The translations under genes were made by a program, and so were the position numbers. Below, one piece after another: positions 29,534 to 38,322 of a stretch of 64,000 nucleotides of DNA. The notes beneath the pieces are model-generated. The model did no database searches. It saw only the letters and a program-made list of their open reading frames with translations, and had not been told where the DNA came from. Numbering within the stretch: position 1 is the first letter of the stretch; each line of letters begins with the position of its first letter. Source of the DNA: Zobellia galactanivorans (GTDB taxonomy: Bacteria > Bacteroidota > Bacteroidia > Flavobacteriales > Flavobacteriaceae); assembly GCF_000973105.1 (NCBI RefSeq), contig NC_015844.1, forward strand, positions 682,001 through 746,000, in the 5' to 3' direction.

Positions 29534-30076
29534 ATGACCTCTATTTACTGGGATGAAACCCTAGACGAAATAAAAAAAGGAATAACCGAAATAGGACATC
29601 CATTTCGTTTTTTTACACTGGCCACTACCGATGAATCGGACCACCCGAGCCAACGGACCGTGGTCTTTAGGCACTTCAACGACAATCTAGATGTGGTGTT
29701 TTATACGGATAGGCGCTCGCAAAAAGTCAAGGATATAGAAAAAAACGGAACCGTAAGCTTGTTGTTCTACCACCCAAAGAACCTATTGCAGATTGGTTTA
29801 AAAGGAAAGGCATCGATAATTACGGATACCGACTTATTAAAAACCTATTGGAGTACCGTGCCGGATAGCAACAAAAAAGACTACACCACCCACCTAGCTC
29901 CCGGAAGCCCTATCGAAAACCCTGGATCCGTAGAATACCTAAACGAGCATTACTTCTGCGCCATAAAAATCGAGCCTACGAGTATTGAATACCTCAAAGT
30001 GAGGCAACCTAAGCATATAAGGGTACTGTTTTCAAAAACCGATGGATCTTGGTCCGGAAAATTCTTGGCTCCTTAA
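29534..30076 (+). CDS. Pyridoxamine 5'-phosphate oxidase family FMN-binding protein
   Basis: The 180-residue protein is an FMN-binding split barrel of the PNPOx-like family: RFFTLATTDESDHPSQRTVV, VVFYTDRRSQKVKDIEKN, VSLLFYHPKNLLQIGLKG. True PdxH ends in a conserved RL-x-R-x pattern with an R-W motif; here the C-terminus is IRVLFSKTDGSWSGKFLAP, so a PLP-synthesis role is doubtful and a general flavin reductase or oxidase is safer. It is single, converging with bshC across 11 bp. Confidence 0.85.
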   Translation: MTSIYWDETLDEIKKGITEIGHPFRFFTLATTDESDHPSQRTVVFRHFNDNLDVVFYTDRRSQKVKDIEKNGTVSLLFYHPKNLLQIGLKGKASIITDTDLLKTYWSTVPDSNKKDYTTHLAPGSPIENPGSVEYLNEHYFCAIKIEPTSIEYLKVRQPKHIRVLFSKTDGSWSGKFLAP

Positions 30077-30087
30077 GCCTTCAAGGG

Positions 30088-31689
30088 CTACACCTTAATG
30101 ACCGTAAACTCCAGTTGCAAAGGCTTTAAAGCCTCTAAGAGCATCGGAATCAAATCTTCGCCCAGTTCGAGATATAGTTCAGAAAAGTTCACGTTACGCT
30201 CTTGCAATGATTTATTCGGAAAGAGTTCGTTTTGGATTTCCGTCATGCGCATGACATGGTCTTTTAGCTTGCGTTTTTGCGCTTGCAGCAATCGTTTTTC
30301 AAGATTTTCAAGGCCTTTCTTTTGCTTTACTTCCTGGGCCTTTACGGCGCCTAGAAAAGAAGCATCGGTCTGTTCGGCCAAATCGTACATGGCCTTGAAC
30401 TGCTCTTCCAAATATTGTTTTTGGGGCGTAAAGTCGATATCGATATTCGATATTTCCCTTATTTTTTTATTGATAAAACTGCTTTGCCTTAAAAAAATAT
30501 CGGCTACCGAAAGATTCATTTTTTCAAGCTTTCCCTTTTGTTTGTCGGTAATCACCAAGGCCGAATTCCTAAGCAACAAAACCGGGAACGGCACCTGCAT
30601 GGCCTCGAACATAGTCTTGAGTTCCAGCCAATAGGCTATTTCCCCTCCTCCCCCGATATAACAAAGATTAGGCAAGATAACTTCCTGATATAAGGGACGC
30701 GCAATGACATTGGGCGAGAACCGCTCAGGATACGCTTTTAATTCTTTTTGTAGTTCTTCCTTTGTAAAACGGATTTCGGTATCGTTTACGAAATAAGCCC
30801 CGTTCTGTTCTACGATACGTTCACGGAGTCCGTCTTTCAGATAGAAATAGTTGATTTCACGCGGATTGACCTGTACCCCATATTTTTTATCAAGGGCCTC
30901 AAAGCCTGTTATGGTTTCCGAAACCTTTTTATAGGCCAATTGGTCGAAGATATCTTTCTCGGCATAAGGAAGCAAAAGGCTTTTTAAATTTCTATCATCG
31001 CCATCCACAATGACCAGACCTTCCTTTCCAAAGAGTTCATTTGCCAAATAGCGCGTGGCCTCGGCCAAATTATTATGCCCCAAATACGATTTTCTAAATA
31101 GCTCCTTTAGCGCCTTGGCATTGGCACTGTTGCCTATTTGATTTGAAAATGCCTCAAAAATTTCATCAAGGCCCTTCGTATCTAAGTGCCCTACGGCGCC
31201 CGAGGCCGTTCTGTTCCATTTTAATTTTTTTCCTCGGAAATTAAAATAGTTGATTTCCTCAAAATCATGGTCCTCCGTAGCCATCCAATAGACGGGAACA
31301 AAGTTATATTTCGGATAGGCCGTTTTAAGCTCCTTTGTCAGGTTTATGGTAGAAACGATCTTGTAAAGAAAGTACAATGGCCCGGTAAAAAGATTCAACT
31401 GATGCCCGGTCACCACGGTAAAAGTAATAGGTTCCTTTAATTTTTTAAGATGTGTTCGGGTCGCATCGGTAACCTCGAAACCCTTGTACTGTTTTTGGAG
31501 CGCCTCATAGAGCACTTCCCTGTTCCCATCGGGAAAACTCGTCGCCTTCTCGGCTATTTGGGCCTCAAAATTATCCAGGTTCGGAAACCGATGGTAAAAA
31601 TTTCGCACCTGCGGTTCTTCAGCAAGATAATCGCAAATAAATTCGGTAAAATAGCCGGTTTTGTAAAAAGGTAAACAGTCAATTTCCAT
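30088..31689 (-). CDS. bshC: Bacillithiol biosynthesis cysteine-adding enzyme BshC
   Basis: BshC is thought to add cysteine to GlcN-malate in the last step of bacillithiol synthesis, the low-molecular-weight thiol of Firmicutes and many Bacteroidota. The 533-residue length is typical. Family blocks are VVTGHQLNLFTGPLYFLYKI near residue 100, PVYWMATEDHDFEEIN, LCYIGGGGEIAYWLELK and a coiled-coil C-terminal stretch (QKKGLENLEKRLLQAQKRKL). No other bsh gene is in the window. Confidence 0.96.
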   Translation of the reverse strand: MEIDCLPFYKTGYFTEFICDYLAEEPQVRNFYHRFPNLDNFEAQIAEKATSFPDGNREVLYEALQKQYKGFEVTDATRTHLKKLKEPITFTVVTGHQLNLFTGPLYFLYKIVSTINLTKELKTAYPKYNFVPVYWMATEDHDFEEINYFNFRGKKLKWNRTASGAVGHLDTKGLDEIFEAFSNQIGNSANAKALKELFRKSYLGHNNLAEATRYLANELFGKEGLVIVDGDDRNLKSLLLPYAEKDIFDQLAYKKVSETITGFEALDKKYGVQVNPREINYFYLKDGLRERIVEQNGAYFVNDTEIRFTKEELQKELKAYPERFSPNVIARPLYQEVILPNLCYIGGGGEIAYWLELKTMFEAMQVPFPVLLLRNSALVITDKQKGKLEKMNLSVADIFLRQSSFINKKIREISNIDIDFTPQKQYLEEQFKAMYDLAEQTDASFLGAVKAQEVKQKKGLENLEKRLLQAQKRKLKDHVMRMTEIQNELFPNKSLQERNVNFSELYLELGEDLIPMLLEALKPLQLEFTVIKV

Positions 31690-31804
31690 AAGGGTGTAAA
31701 TATAAAACTCTTCGCCAATGCGGCTTCCTAAAAATACGTTAATTACTTCAACCTGTTTTTCGTACCACTAATGGAAAAACTTACCATATACGGCCAATAA
31801 TCAG

Positions 31805-31812
31805 TAGCTTTG
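31805..31812 (+). promoter_or_regulatory. Candidate -7 box (TAGCTTTG) of the M14 peptidase
   Basis: Plus-strand TAGCTTTG fits TAnnTTTG and lies 27 nt before the ATG at 31840, which supports that start over the TTG at 31810. Confidence 0.45.
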
Positions 31813-31839
31813 ATAGCATCCTTAGGAAACATTCGCTAT

Positions 31840-34305
31840 ATGAGATTTTTCATTTCCCTCTTGTTCATTTGCACCTGTCTAAGCTCTCATGCACAGAATT
31901 TAAAGGCTCCGTCAGATTTTTTAGGTTATGAGCTGGGTACGCGATTTACCCCACATCACCGTGTAGTCGACTATTATTCGTATCTCGCGGAAAACGATCC
32001 CTCTCGCGTACAACTTGAAAACTACGGGGAAACCAACGAAGGCAGACCGCTGATCTTGGCCTATATATCAACGGCCAAGAACATAAAAAGTCGTGAAAAA
32101 ATCAGGCTGGAACACCTAAAGAACACCGAAGGAAAAGGGGAGCCCAACATTGCTATCGTATGGATGAGCTATAACGTACACGGCAATGAAAGCGTAAGCA
32201 CGGAAGCCTCTATGAAAACCGTGTACGAACTATTGACCCAGAAAGAGGAATATTTAGAAAACACCTTGGTCATTGTAGACCCATGTGTCAACCCTGACGG
32301 TCGCGATCGATATGTAAACTGGTACAATCAATATAAAAATTCGCCCTACACCATAGACCCCAACAGTGCGGAGCATCACGAACCTTGGCTAAACGGTAGG
32401 CCCAACCACTATATGTTCGACCTGAACCGAGATTGGGCATGGCTTACACAAGTTGAAAGCAGGCAACGAATAAAGGTCTACAACAAGTGGCTGCCACATG
32501 TACACGTCGATTTCCACGAACAAGGTGTGGACAGTCCGTATTATTTCGCCCCCGCGGCGGAACCTTTTCACGAAGTGATTACCGATTTTCAGCGAGAATT
32601 TCAAACGACCGTAGGCAAAAACCACGCAAAATATTTTGATGCGAACGGATGGTTTTATTTTACCAAGGAAGTCTTCGACCTATTGTACCCAAGCTATGGA
32701 GATACCTTCCCTACCTACAACGGAAGTATCGGCATGACGTACGAACAAGGCGGTAGCGGTAGCGCGGGCCTAGGCGTACGAACAGGCACAGGCGATACGT
32801 TAACCTTGAAGGACAGGATCCTTCACCACCATACCACGGGACTATCGACCCTTGAAATCGCATCACAGAACGCGGTTCGCTTAAACCAAGAATTCAAAAA
32901 ATTCTACCAGCCCAAGGACTTTAAGTACAAAAGTTATGTACTGAACGGCAACCCCGACAAACTGAAGGCCTTGACCGAATTACTGACCAAGCACGAAATC
33001 GAATACGGATGGGCCACCGACAAGACCGCAAAGGGTTTCAACTATGTTTTAGGCAAGAACGGCTCGGTAAAAATCGACAATAATGCCTTAGTAGTCAATT
33101 CCGATCAAAAAAAGGGAACCCTGGTAAAGGTACTCTTTGAACCCAATACAAAATTGAGCGACTCCCTGACCTATGATATTACCGCATGGTCTTTGCCCTA
33201 TGCCTATGGACTTAATGCCATTGCTTCGGAAACCAAGGTTGCCGCACAAACCACAACGGACCGGAACAAATTCGATGCCCTAAACTTAGAAGAACTCTCA
33301 AGCAAGTCGTACGCCTTTCTTATAAAATGGAACAGCTTTAGCGATGCCCGATTCTTGGCCGACCTGCTCAATAGCGATATTAAGGTGCGTTATGCCCAAA
33401 ACCCCTTTGTTATGGATGGTGTTTCTTACGACCGAGGCACTCTTATCATTACCAAATCGGACAATAAAAACCTTCCGGATTTCTTGGACAGCTTACGATC
33501 CAAAGCCTTAAGGCACCAAAAGGTGATATACCCTACCTCTACCGGTTTTGTTGACGGGGGAAAAGATTTTGGTTCGCATTCGGTACAGCCCCTAAAAAAG
33601 GCAAAGGTGGCACTGCTTTCGGGCAAGCCCACCTCTACCCTGAATTTTGGTGAAATCTGGTATTTTTTCGAACAACAGCTACAGTACCCGGTAAGCGTGC
33701 TCAATAGCGACTACTTCAATACCGTTGATCTTTCCGAATACGACATTTTGATCCTGCCCAGCGGTAAGCCGTACAGTCAATTTTTAAACCCAGCCCGAAT
33801 GAAAAGCCTCAAACAATGGGTAAGGGATGGCGGTAAATTAATAGCAATGGGAAGTGCCCTAAAAGATTTTGCAAAAGACAAAACGCTTCAACTCAAGGCC
33901 AAAAACATCAAGAAAGACAGCATAGCCCCCATACCGGTCTATGACCATGATCAAAGGGAGCAAATCAAGAATGAAATAACAGGGGCCATTTTCAAAACCA
34001 GAATAAACAACACACACCCTTTGGCCTATGGGTATGACGACATTTACTTTAGCCTTAAACTGGGGGGCGATGCCTATGCATACCTCAACAAAGGCACCGT
34101 AGCCTATCTCGACGGCAACAACATTGAACCCGTGGCCGGTTTTGCCGGTAGCGATGCCCAACAAAAAATTGCCGAAACATTGGTCTTCGGAGTAGAGAAA
34201 TATGGCTCGGGACAGTTGGTCTACATGGTAGACAACCCCTTGTTCAGAGGTTTTTGGGAAAACGGGAAACTCCTCTTTTCCAATGCCCTTTTCATGGTCG
34301 ATTAG
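31840..34305 (+). CDS. Secreted M14 zinc carboxypeptidase with C-terminal GATase-like domain
   Basis: This 821-residue exported protein has a signal peptide (FFISLLFICTCLSSHAQ). The M14 catalytic domain is in residues of about 30-370, with zinc ligands His114 and Glu117 (YNVHGNESVS), substrate-binding NPDGRDRYVNWYN, and the third ligand likely in HVDFHEQG (His226). The C-terminal half contains a class I amidotransferase-like fold (YDILILPSGKPYSQFL, WVRDGGKLIAMGSAL), as in large flavobacterial M14 peptidases. It trims C-terminal residues from peptides outside the cytoplasm. A metallo-hydrolase gene follows after 38 bp. Confidence 0.92.
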   Translation: MRFFISLLFICTCLSSHAQNLKAPSDFLGYELGTRFTPHHRVVDYYSYLAENDPSRVQLENYGETNEGRPLILAYISTAKNIKSREKIRLEHLKNTEGKGEPNIAIVWMSYNVHGNESVSTEASMKTVYELLTQKEEYLENTLVIVDPCVNPDGRDRYVNWYNQYKNSPYTIDPNSAEHHEPWLNGRPNHYMFDLNRDWAWLTQVESRQRIKVYNKWLPHVHVDFHEQGVDSPYYFAPAAEPFHEVITDFQREFQTTVGKNHAKYFDANGWFYFTKEVFDLLYPSYGDTFPTYNGSIGMTYEQGGSGSAGLGVRTGTGDTLTLKDRILHHHTTGLSTLEIASQNAVRLNQEFKKFYQPKDFKYKSYVLNGNPDKLKALTELLTKHEIEYGWATDKTAKGFNYVLGKNGSVKIDNNALVVNSDQKKGTLVKVLFEPNTKLSDSLTYDITAWSLPYAYGLNAIASETKVAAQTTTDRNKFDALNLEELSSKSYAFLIKWNSFSDARFLADLLNSDIKVRYAQNPFVMDGVSYDRGTLIITKSDNKNLPDFLDSLRSKALRHQKVIYPTSTGFVDGGKDFGSHSVQPLKKAKVALLSGKPTSTLNFGEIWYFFEQQLQYPVSVLNSDYFNTVDLSEYDILILPSGKPYSQFLNPARMKSLKQWVRDGGKLIAMGSALKDFAKDKTLQLKAKNIKKDSIAPIPVYDHDQREQIKNEITGAIFKTRINNTHPLAYGYDDIYFSLKLGGDAYAYLNKGTVAYLDGNNIEPVAGFAGSDAQQKIAETLVFGVEKYGSGQLVYMVDNPLFRGFWENGKLLFSNALFMVD

Positions 34306-34343
34306 CCCCGAAATGATTATATTGACTCCCTCAATACGACTAC

Positions 34344-35390
34344 TTGAAAAACTTTAGAAAACAATTTGGCGGCCAATTGACCGACACCCTCATTAAGCGG
34401 TACGGTCAATCGGAAAACTGGAAAGAAGGCAAGTTTCAAAACCTGGAAGACACAGGAATGTCCATCAGCTTTTGGGACATACCCAAACTTCTATACCGAC
34501 AGTTTACCGACAAAGAAAAAAGGGAACCTGCCACGCCCCTCCCCATAGCCCCGTTCAACAAAGCATCCTTTTTACGGGAAGGCGCCGACTTCAACTACAT
34601 TTGGTACGGACATTCGGCCCTTTTGATACGGATGAACGCCAAGACTATATTAATAGATCCTATGTTGGGGCCCAATGCATCCCCTATCGCCCCGTTCAAG
34701 ACCAAACGCTTTTCAGAAAACGCATTGGCGCTCATCGACGATTTCCCAGAAATCGACCTGATGCTACTAAGCCATGATCATTATGACCACCTCGATTATG
34801 ACAGCATTCAAAAATTAAAAAACAAGACCAGAAACTATTATGTAGCCCTTGGCGTCAAACGCCATTTGATCGCTTGGGGCATAGACCCTGGCCTAATTAC
34901 GGAATTCGACTGGTGGAACAACACCTCCTATGCCGACATTCAAATCACCTTTACCCCAAGCAGGCACTTCTCGGGAAGGGGACTGACCGATAGGGCCAAA
35001 TCACTTTGGGGCGGATGGGCCTTTAAATCAGAAAATCTCAATATTTGGTTCAGTGGTGACGGTGGCTATGGCGATCACTTTAAAACGATCGGAAGAAAGC
35101 TGGGGCCCTTCGATTTTGGCTTTATGGAAGCGGGACAATACAATGAAAAATGGCGACAGATCCATATGTTTCCCGAAGAAAGCGTTCAGGCGGCACTTGA
35201 CGCACAAGTAAAAAAAGCCATGCCCGTACACTGGGCGGGATTCGCCTTGGCGCAACACGACTGGACAGAACCTGCCACAATCTTTAAAAATACGGCCAAG
35301 GAAAAAGGTTTGGAGGTCACCTTCCCCAAGTTAGGAGTGCCCTATACTTTATCGGAGACCCAAACCGAAGCATGGTGGCCCATCAGGTAA
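34344..35390 (+). CDS. NAPE-PLD-like MBL-fold metallo-hydrolase
   Basis: This 348-residue metallo-beta-lactamase-fold protein starts at a TTG (MKNFRKQFGG). The di-zinc motif HDHYDH is at His144-His149 (LLSHDHYDHLD), with further ligands expected in PSRHFSGRG, WFSGDGGYG and PVHWAGFALAQHDW. The sequence GHSALLIRMNAKTILIDPM is typical of the NAPE-PLD/UlaG-type branch, which cleaves phosphodiesters in N-acyl-phospholipids or lactone-like bonds. It has no signal peptide. It probably shares the transcript of the M14 peptidase. Confidence 0.9.
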   Translation: MKNFRKQFGGQLTDTLIKRYGQSENWKEGKFQNLEDTGMSISFWDIPKLLYRQFTDKEKREPATPLPIAPFNKASFLREGADFNYIWYGHSALLIRMNAKTILIDPMLGPNASPIAPFKTKRFSENALALIDDFPEIDLMLLSHDHYDHLDYDSIQKLKNKTRNYYVALGVKRHLIAWGIDPGLITEFDWWNNTSYADIQITFTPSRHFSGRGLTDRAKSLWGGWAFKSENLNIWFSGDGGYGDHFKTIGRKLGPFDFGFMEAGQYNEKWRQIHMFPEESVQAALDAQVKKAMPVHWAGFALAQHDWTEPATIFKNTAKEKGLEVTFPKLGVPYTLSETQTEAWWPIR

Positions 35391-35424
35391 TCCATGCTAG
35401 GGCGAATTCATTTAAAAAAATGAT

Positions 35425-36030
35425 TTACAATAGGGAATAATACCCGTATATACTGACCGCAAGCCCTATAAAGCCCGAGGCTATCATCAGCCCTGTAAAG
35501 ACCTCTTGCAATCTTCGGTTATCATGAATGATCATGCCTAGAACACCAAAGAGAATACTGATCTGAAGAAAAAGTATTCCGATATCGATTTGCGCCACTA
35601 GCTTTCGATTGGAGATACCTACCTCCTCCCAAGCGCGGAGCCCAACTATTTTTCCCATTTCACCATCAAGGTCTTGCGACCAGGCCGAACGGGGAATATT
35701 ATCGGAACCCAATAGTATTTCGGTTTTTTCCTCTTCGTATTTGCGGATCAGGTCGTTGGTCATCTCTATCCTGAAATCTAGCTGATCCATTTTCTCATCT
35801 TCCACCAGACCTGCACTCCGCAACGATTCTAGATAATCTCGCTGGTTTTCTTTTAATATCTGCTTGATACTCTTTGCATTGTACCAATTTGAATAACTGA
35901 CATACTTGTAATTAGAGCTGGCAATCTTTTCTTCCAACTTGCTATTTACCACCTCCATAACGGCCAATAATGCCACTATAATCATGATAATCACCCCCCC
36001 TCTACTCTCAATTTTACTACTTTTAGACAT
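35425..36030 (-). CDS. Hypothetical membrane protein, DUF4337-like
   Basis: The 201-residue protein has an N-terminal membrane helix (GGVIIMIIVALLAVMEVV), a long soluble helical part likely coiled (YSNWYNAKSIKQILKENQ, DQLDFRIEMTNDLIRKYEEEK), and two C-terminal helices (DIGILFLQISILFGVLGMII and VFTGLMIASGFIGLAVSI). The arrangement resembles DUF4337, whose role is unknown. It stands alone on the minus strand; a TATTTTTG box (36156-36163) lies about 125 bp upstream. Confidence 0.75.
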   Translation of the reverse strand: MSKSSKIESRGGVIIMIIVALLAVMEVVNSKLEEKIASSNYKYVSYSNWYNAKSIKQILKENQRDYLESLRSAGLVEDEKMDQLDFRIEMTNDLIRKYEEEKTEILLGSDNIPRSAWSQDLDGEMGKIVGLRAWEEVGISNRKLVAQIDIGILFLQISILFGVLGMIIHDNRRLQEVFTGLMIASGFIGLAVSIYGYYSLL

Positions 36031-36240
36031 TATTCGGTATTCTATATCGATTTGGTTTAATGGGAGTTTCGATTTAAACCTACTCCTCTCTAAAGGTTAT
36101 ACGAAAAAAAAGCACTTTGGGACGGCACGGACCAGAACCCACCAAGGAAATTTAACAAAAATACACCGATACCAAGAAAAAAGAAAAAACAACGAATTAA
36201 AAAACGTTCATTTTTTACACTTTATTCCTACACAACTACC

Positions 36241-36750
36241 ATGGCATTTAACACCGAAAGATTAAACTTAAAACCGACCACCGTGGAAGACGCAATCTTT
36301 ATCCATGAACTCTTTAATTCCCCAGGTTGGATCAAATATATTGGCGATAGAAAGGTATATACGGTAAACGATGCCCAAACCTATATCAATACCAAAATAA
36401 GGCCTCAGTTCGAAAAGCTAGGTTATGGCAACTATACCGTAATTCGAACCTCCGATGGCGCCAAAGTCGGATCTTGCGGTCTATACAAACGGGATGGCCT
36501 ACCCTGTATCGATATCGGGTTTGCTTTTCTACCCGAATATGCGAAAAAAGGATATGCCTTTGAAGCCGCACTCAAGCTAAAAGAAATGGCTTTCAACATC
36601 TTTCACCTTGAAGAGCTATCCGCCATTACGAGAATAGATAACAAAGCTTCACAACGATTACTCTCTAAACTTGGCCTTCGCCAAAACGGAACCATACGTT
36701 TGCCAGGTGACTCGGTCGAATTGTTGTTCTATCATATCAAAAACAAGTAA
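36241..36750 (+). CDS. GNAT family N-acetyltransferase (RimJ/RimL-like)
   Basis: This 169-residue acetyltransferase has the RimJ/RimL-type order: RLNLKPTTVEDAIFIHELFN at the start, a central strand (GKVGSCGLYKRDGLPCIDIGF-like), the acetyl-CoA loop FLPEYAKKGYAFEAALKLKE, and LEELSAITRIDNKASQRLLSKLG near the end. The acceptor could be a ribosomal protein N-terminus or a small amine; the sequence does not decide. It is monocistronic. Confidence 0.9.
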   Translation: MAFNTERLNLKPTTVEDAIFIHELFNSPGWIKYIGDRKVYTVNDAQTYINTKIRPQFEKLGYGNYTVIRTSDGAKVGSCGLYKRDGLPCIDIGFAFLPEYAKKGYAFEAALKLKEMAFNIFHLEELSAITRIDNKASQRLLSKLGLRQNGTIRLPGDSVELLFYHIKNK

Positions 36751-36822
36751 GTTCCGTTCCGCAATTGCAAGATAGATCGATCAAACCCTTGCCCGAAGGG
36801 GTATTGTTTTTATACAAATAGC

Positions 36823-36830
36823 TAAATTTG
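36823..36830 (+). promoter_or_regulatory. Candidate -7 box (TAAATTTG) of the DUF6929 gene
   Basis: Plus-strand TAAATTTG is a perfect TAnnTTTG match 81 nt before the ATG at 36912, with ATTG 16 nt upstream as a poor -33 element. Confidence 0.4.
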
Positions 36831-36911
36831 CCCGGATAACAAAAAGGTGAACCCAGATGGGCCATTAGTTATGTAGACTGATATTTCCATTTTCACCAAG
36901 AAACATAGCTA

Positions 36912-37844
36912 ATGAAAATAGCCTTTATTTCCTTACTCCTAACTATTGCGACCACCTGCAACAGGCCTCTTCTGGAACTAGAAGTCATAGATACCACCTT
37001 ACTCGAAAATGTACCTAGCGCGTCCGGCATCACAAAGGCCGGTGACAAATTTTTCGTAATAGGTGACGACTCCCCCTACCTCTTCAAGGTCGACGAAGAC
37101 GGACGCATACTTGACAAATCGCTCATCTATTCCACGGAGCTCTTAGACGGAAATAGGCTCGACAAGGTTAAAAAACCCGATTTTGAAGCCTTGGAAAGTG
37201 TTAACGAAAACGAGATCCTAGCTTTTGGTTCTGGGGCAAAATCTCCTGAAAGGGATATTTTTTTGCACATTACCTTAAACGATAGTATCAATGTAAATAC
37301 CTATCAGGTTTCGGAATTCTACGACCATTTAAGAAAGCACCACGCCCTAGATGGCGCCCACCTGAACATTGAGGGCGTAGCCCTCTACCATGAGAATATT
37401 TATCTCTTCAATAGGGGCAAAAACGTAATTTTCATCTTTGATTATTCCGATTTGCTCGATTATTTGGAAGGAAGAAAAACTTTTTCCGAACCTCAGGCCC
37501 TAGTTTATAAACTACCGCAGATCGATGGTTTTGAGTCAGGCTTTTCAGGAGCCACTATCTTGGAAGAGGAAAACCTAGTTCTCTTTACCGCATCCGTAGA
37601 AAAAACAGGAACAGCCTATAACGATGGCCAGATTGCAGGAAGCTTTATCGGGGCCATTCCTATTGTCAACAATACTTTTTCGAAAAAATACGGAGTTGCG
37701 GCCATACCGAACAACGACACTCCCCTAAAAGTAGAATCGGTCACCGTGGCCGAAAAAACTCCCGATGGCAAGCTGAGACTCTCCTTGGTTACCGATGACG
37801 ACAAAGGGAATTCCATACGACTCAACTGCCTTTTGAAAATTTAA
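36912..37844 (+). CDS. DUF6929-like secreted beta-propeller protein
   Basis: The 310-residue protein begins with a hydrophobic export signal (IAFISLLLTIATTCN), possibly a lipoprotein with Cys17. The rest alternates strands in a propeller-like way (SASGITKAGDKFFVIGDDSP, LKVDEDGRILDKSLIY-like, LNIEGVALYHENIYLFNRG, SGFSGATILEEENLVLFTAS). This matches DUF6929, also seen as phytase-like or calcium-binding propellers of unknown function. It is single. Confidence 0.78.
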   Translation: MKIAFISLLLTIATTCNRPLLELEVIDTTLLENVPSASGITKAGDKFFVIGDDSPYLFKVDEDGRILDKSLIYSTELLDGNRLDKVKKPDFEALESVNENEILAFGSGAKSPERDIFLHITLNDSINVNTYQVSEFYDHLRKHHALDGAHLNIEGVALYHENIYLFNRGKNVIFIFDYSDLLDYLEGRKTFSEPQALVYKLPQIDGFESGFSGATILEEENLVLFTASVEKTGTAYNDGQIAGSFIGAIPIVNNTFSKKYGVAAIPNNDTPLKVESVTVAEKTPDGKLRLSLVTDDDKGNSIRLNCLLKI

Positions 37845-37907
37845 CCGTAACACCTTTGAAAATAAAAATTCTGTTAAAATCGCCCCGAACTTAATTCCGT
37901 ACTTTTA

Positions 37908-37930
37908 TTAATCGTAATATTGCAATATAC
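37908..37930. promoter_or_regulatory. ArsR operator-like site 1
   Basis: TTAATCGTAATATTGCAATA is followed by TAC. It contains a perfect 12-bp palindrome ATATTGCAATAT (37917-37928) and overlaps TAATATTG, a near-match to the -7 box. It ends 12 nt before the arsR start. A related site lies before the second gene (38288). Confidence 0.6.
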
Positions 37931-37942
37931 AAATACAAAAGT

Positions 37943-38272
37943 ATGGGACTCGCCAAAACCGAAATATTCACAGACCTTCAAAATGAGATTGCACTCTATG
38001 CAAAGGTTTTCGGGCATCCGGCACGGGTAGCCATACTTGAACATTTATTTAAAATAAACGCCTGTGTCTGTGGCGACCTGGTAAATGAAATAGGATTGGC
38101 ACAACCGACCATTTCACAACACTTGAAAGAACTCAAGAACCTAGGCCTTATAAAAGGCACCGTTGAAGGAACCAGCGTTTGTTATTGCATCCATAAGGAA
38201 AACTGGACCCAAATGAAGGAAGTCATGTTCAAATTCTTGGATCAAGACCTTCCAAAATCAAATTGTTGCTAA
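37943..38272 (+). CDS. arsR: ArsR/SmtB-type arsenic-responsive repressor
   Basis: This 109-residue winged-helix repressor has HPARVAILEHLF in helix 2, the metalloregulatory cysteines in NACVCGDL (alpha-3 site, as in arsenite sensors), the recognition helix AQPTISQHLKELKNLG and a wing (IKGTVEGTSVCYCIH). Additional Cys are in VCYC and at the C-terminus (SNCC). It should repress its own operon and release DNA when As(III) binds. Operator-like palindromes are found directly upstream and again before the next gene. Confidence 0.93.
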   Translation: MGLAKTEIFTDLQNEIALYAKVFGHPARVAILEHLFKINACVCGDLVNEIGLAQPTISQHLKELKNLGLIKGTVEGTSVCYCIHKENWTQMKEVMFKFLDQDLPKSNCC

Positions 38273-38287
38273 AAAAATTTGAACTGC

Positions 38288-38310
38288 TTAATCGTAAAAT
38301 TACAATAAAT
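38288..38310. promoter_or_regulatory. ArsR operator-like site 2
   Basis: TTAATCGTAAAATTACAATA is followed by AAT. It matches site 1 at 37908 in 18 of the first 20 bases (TTAATCGTAAnATTnCAATA on alignment). It lies 12 nt before the DUF6428 start, as site 1 does before arsR, so ArsR could control both promoters. Confidence 0.55.
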
Positions 38311-38322
38311 AAAAAATAGATT

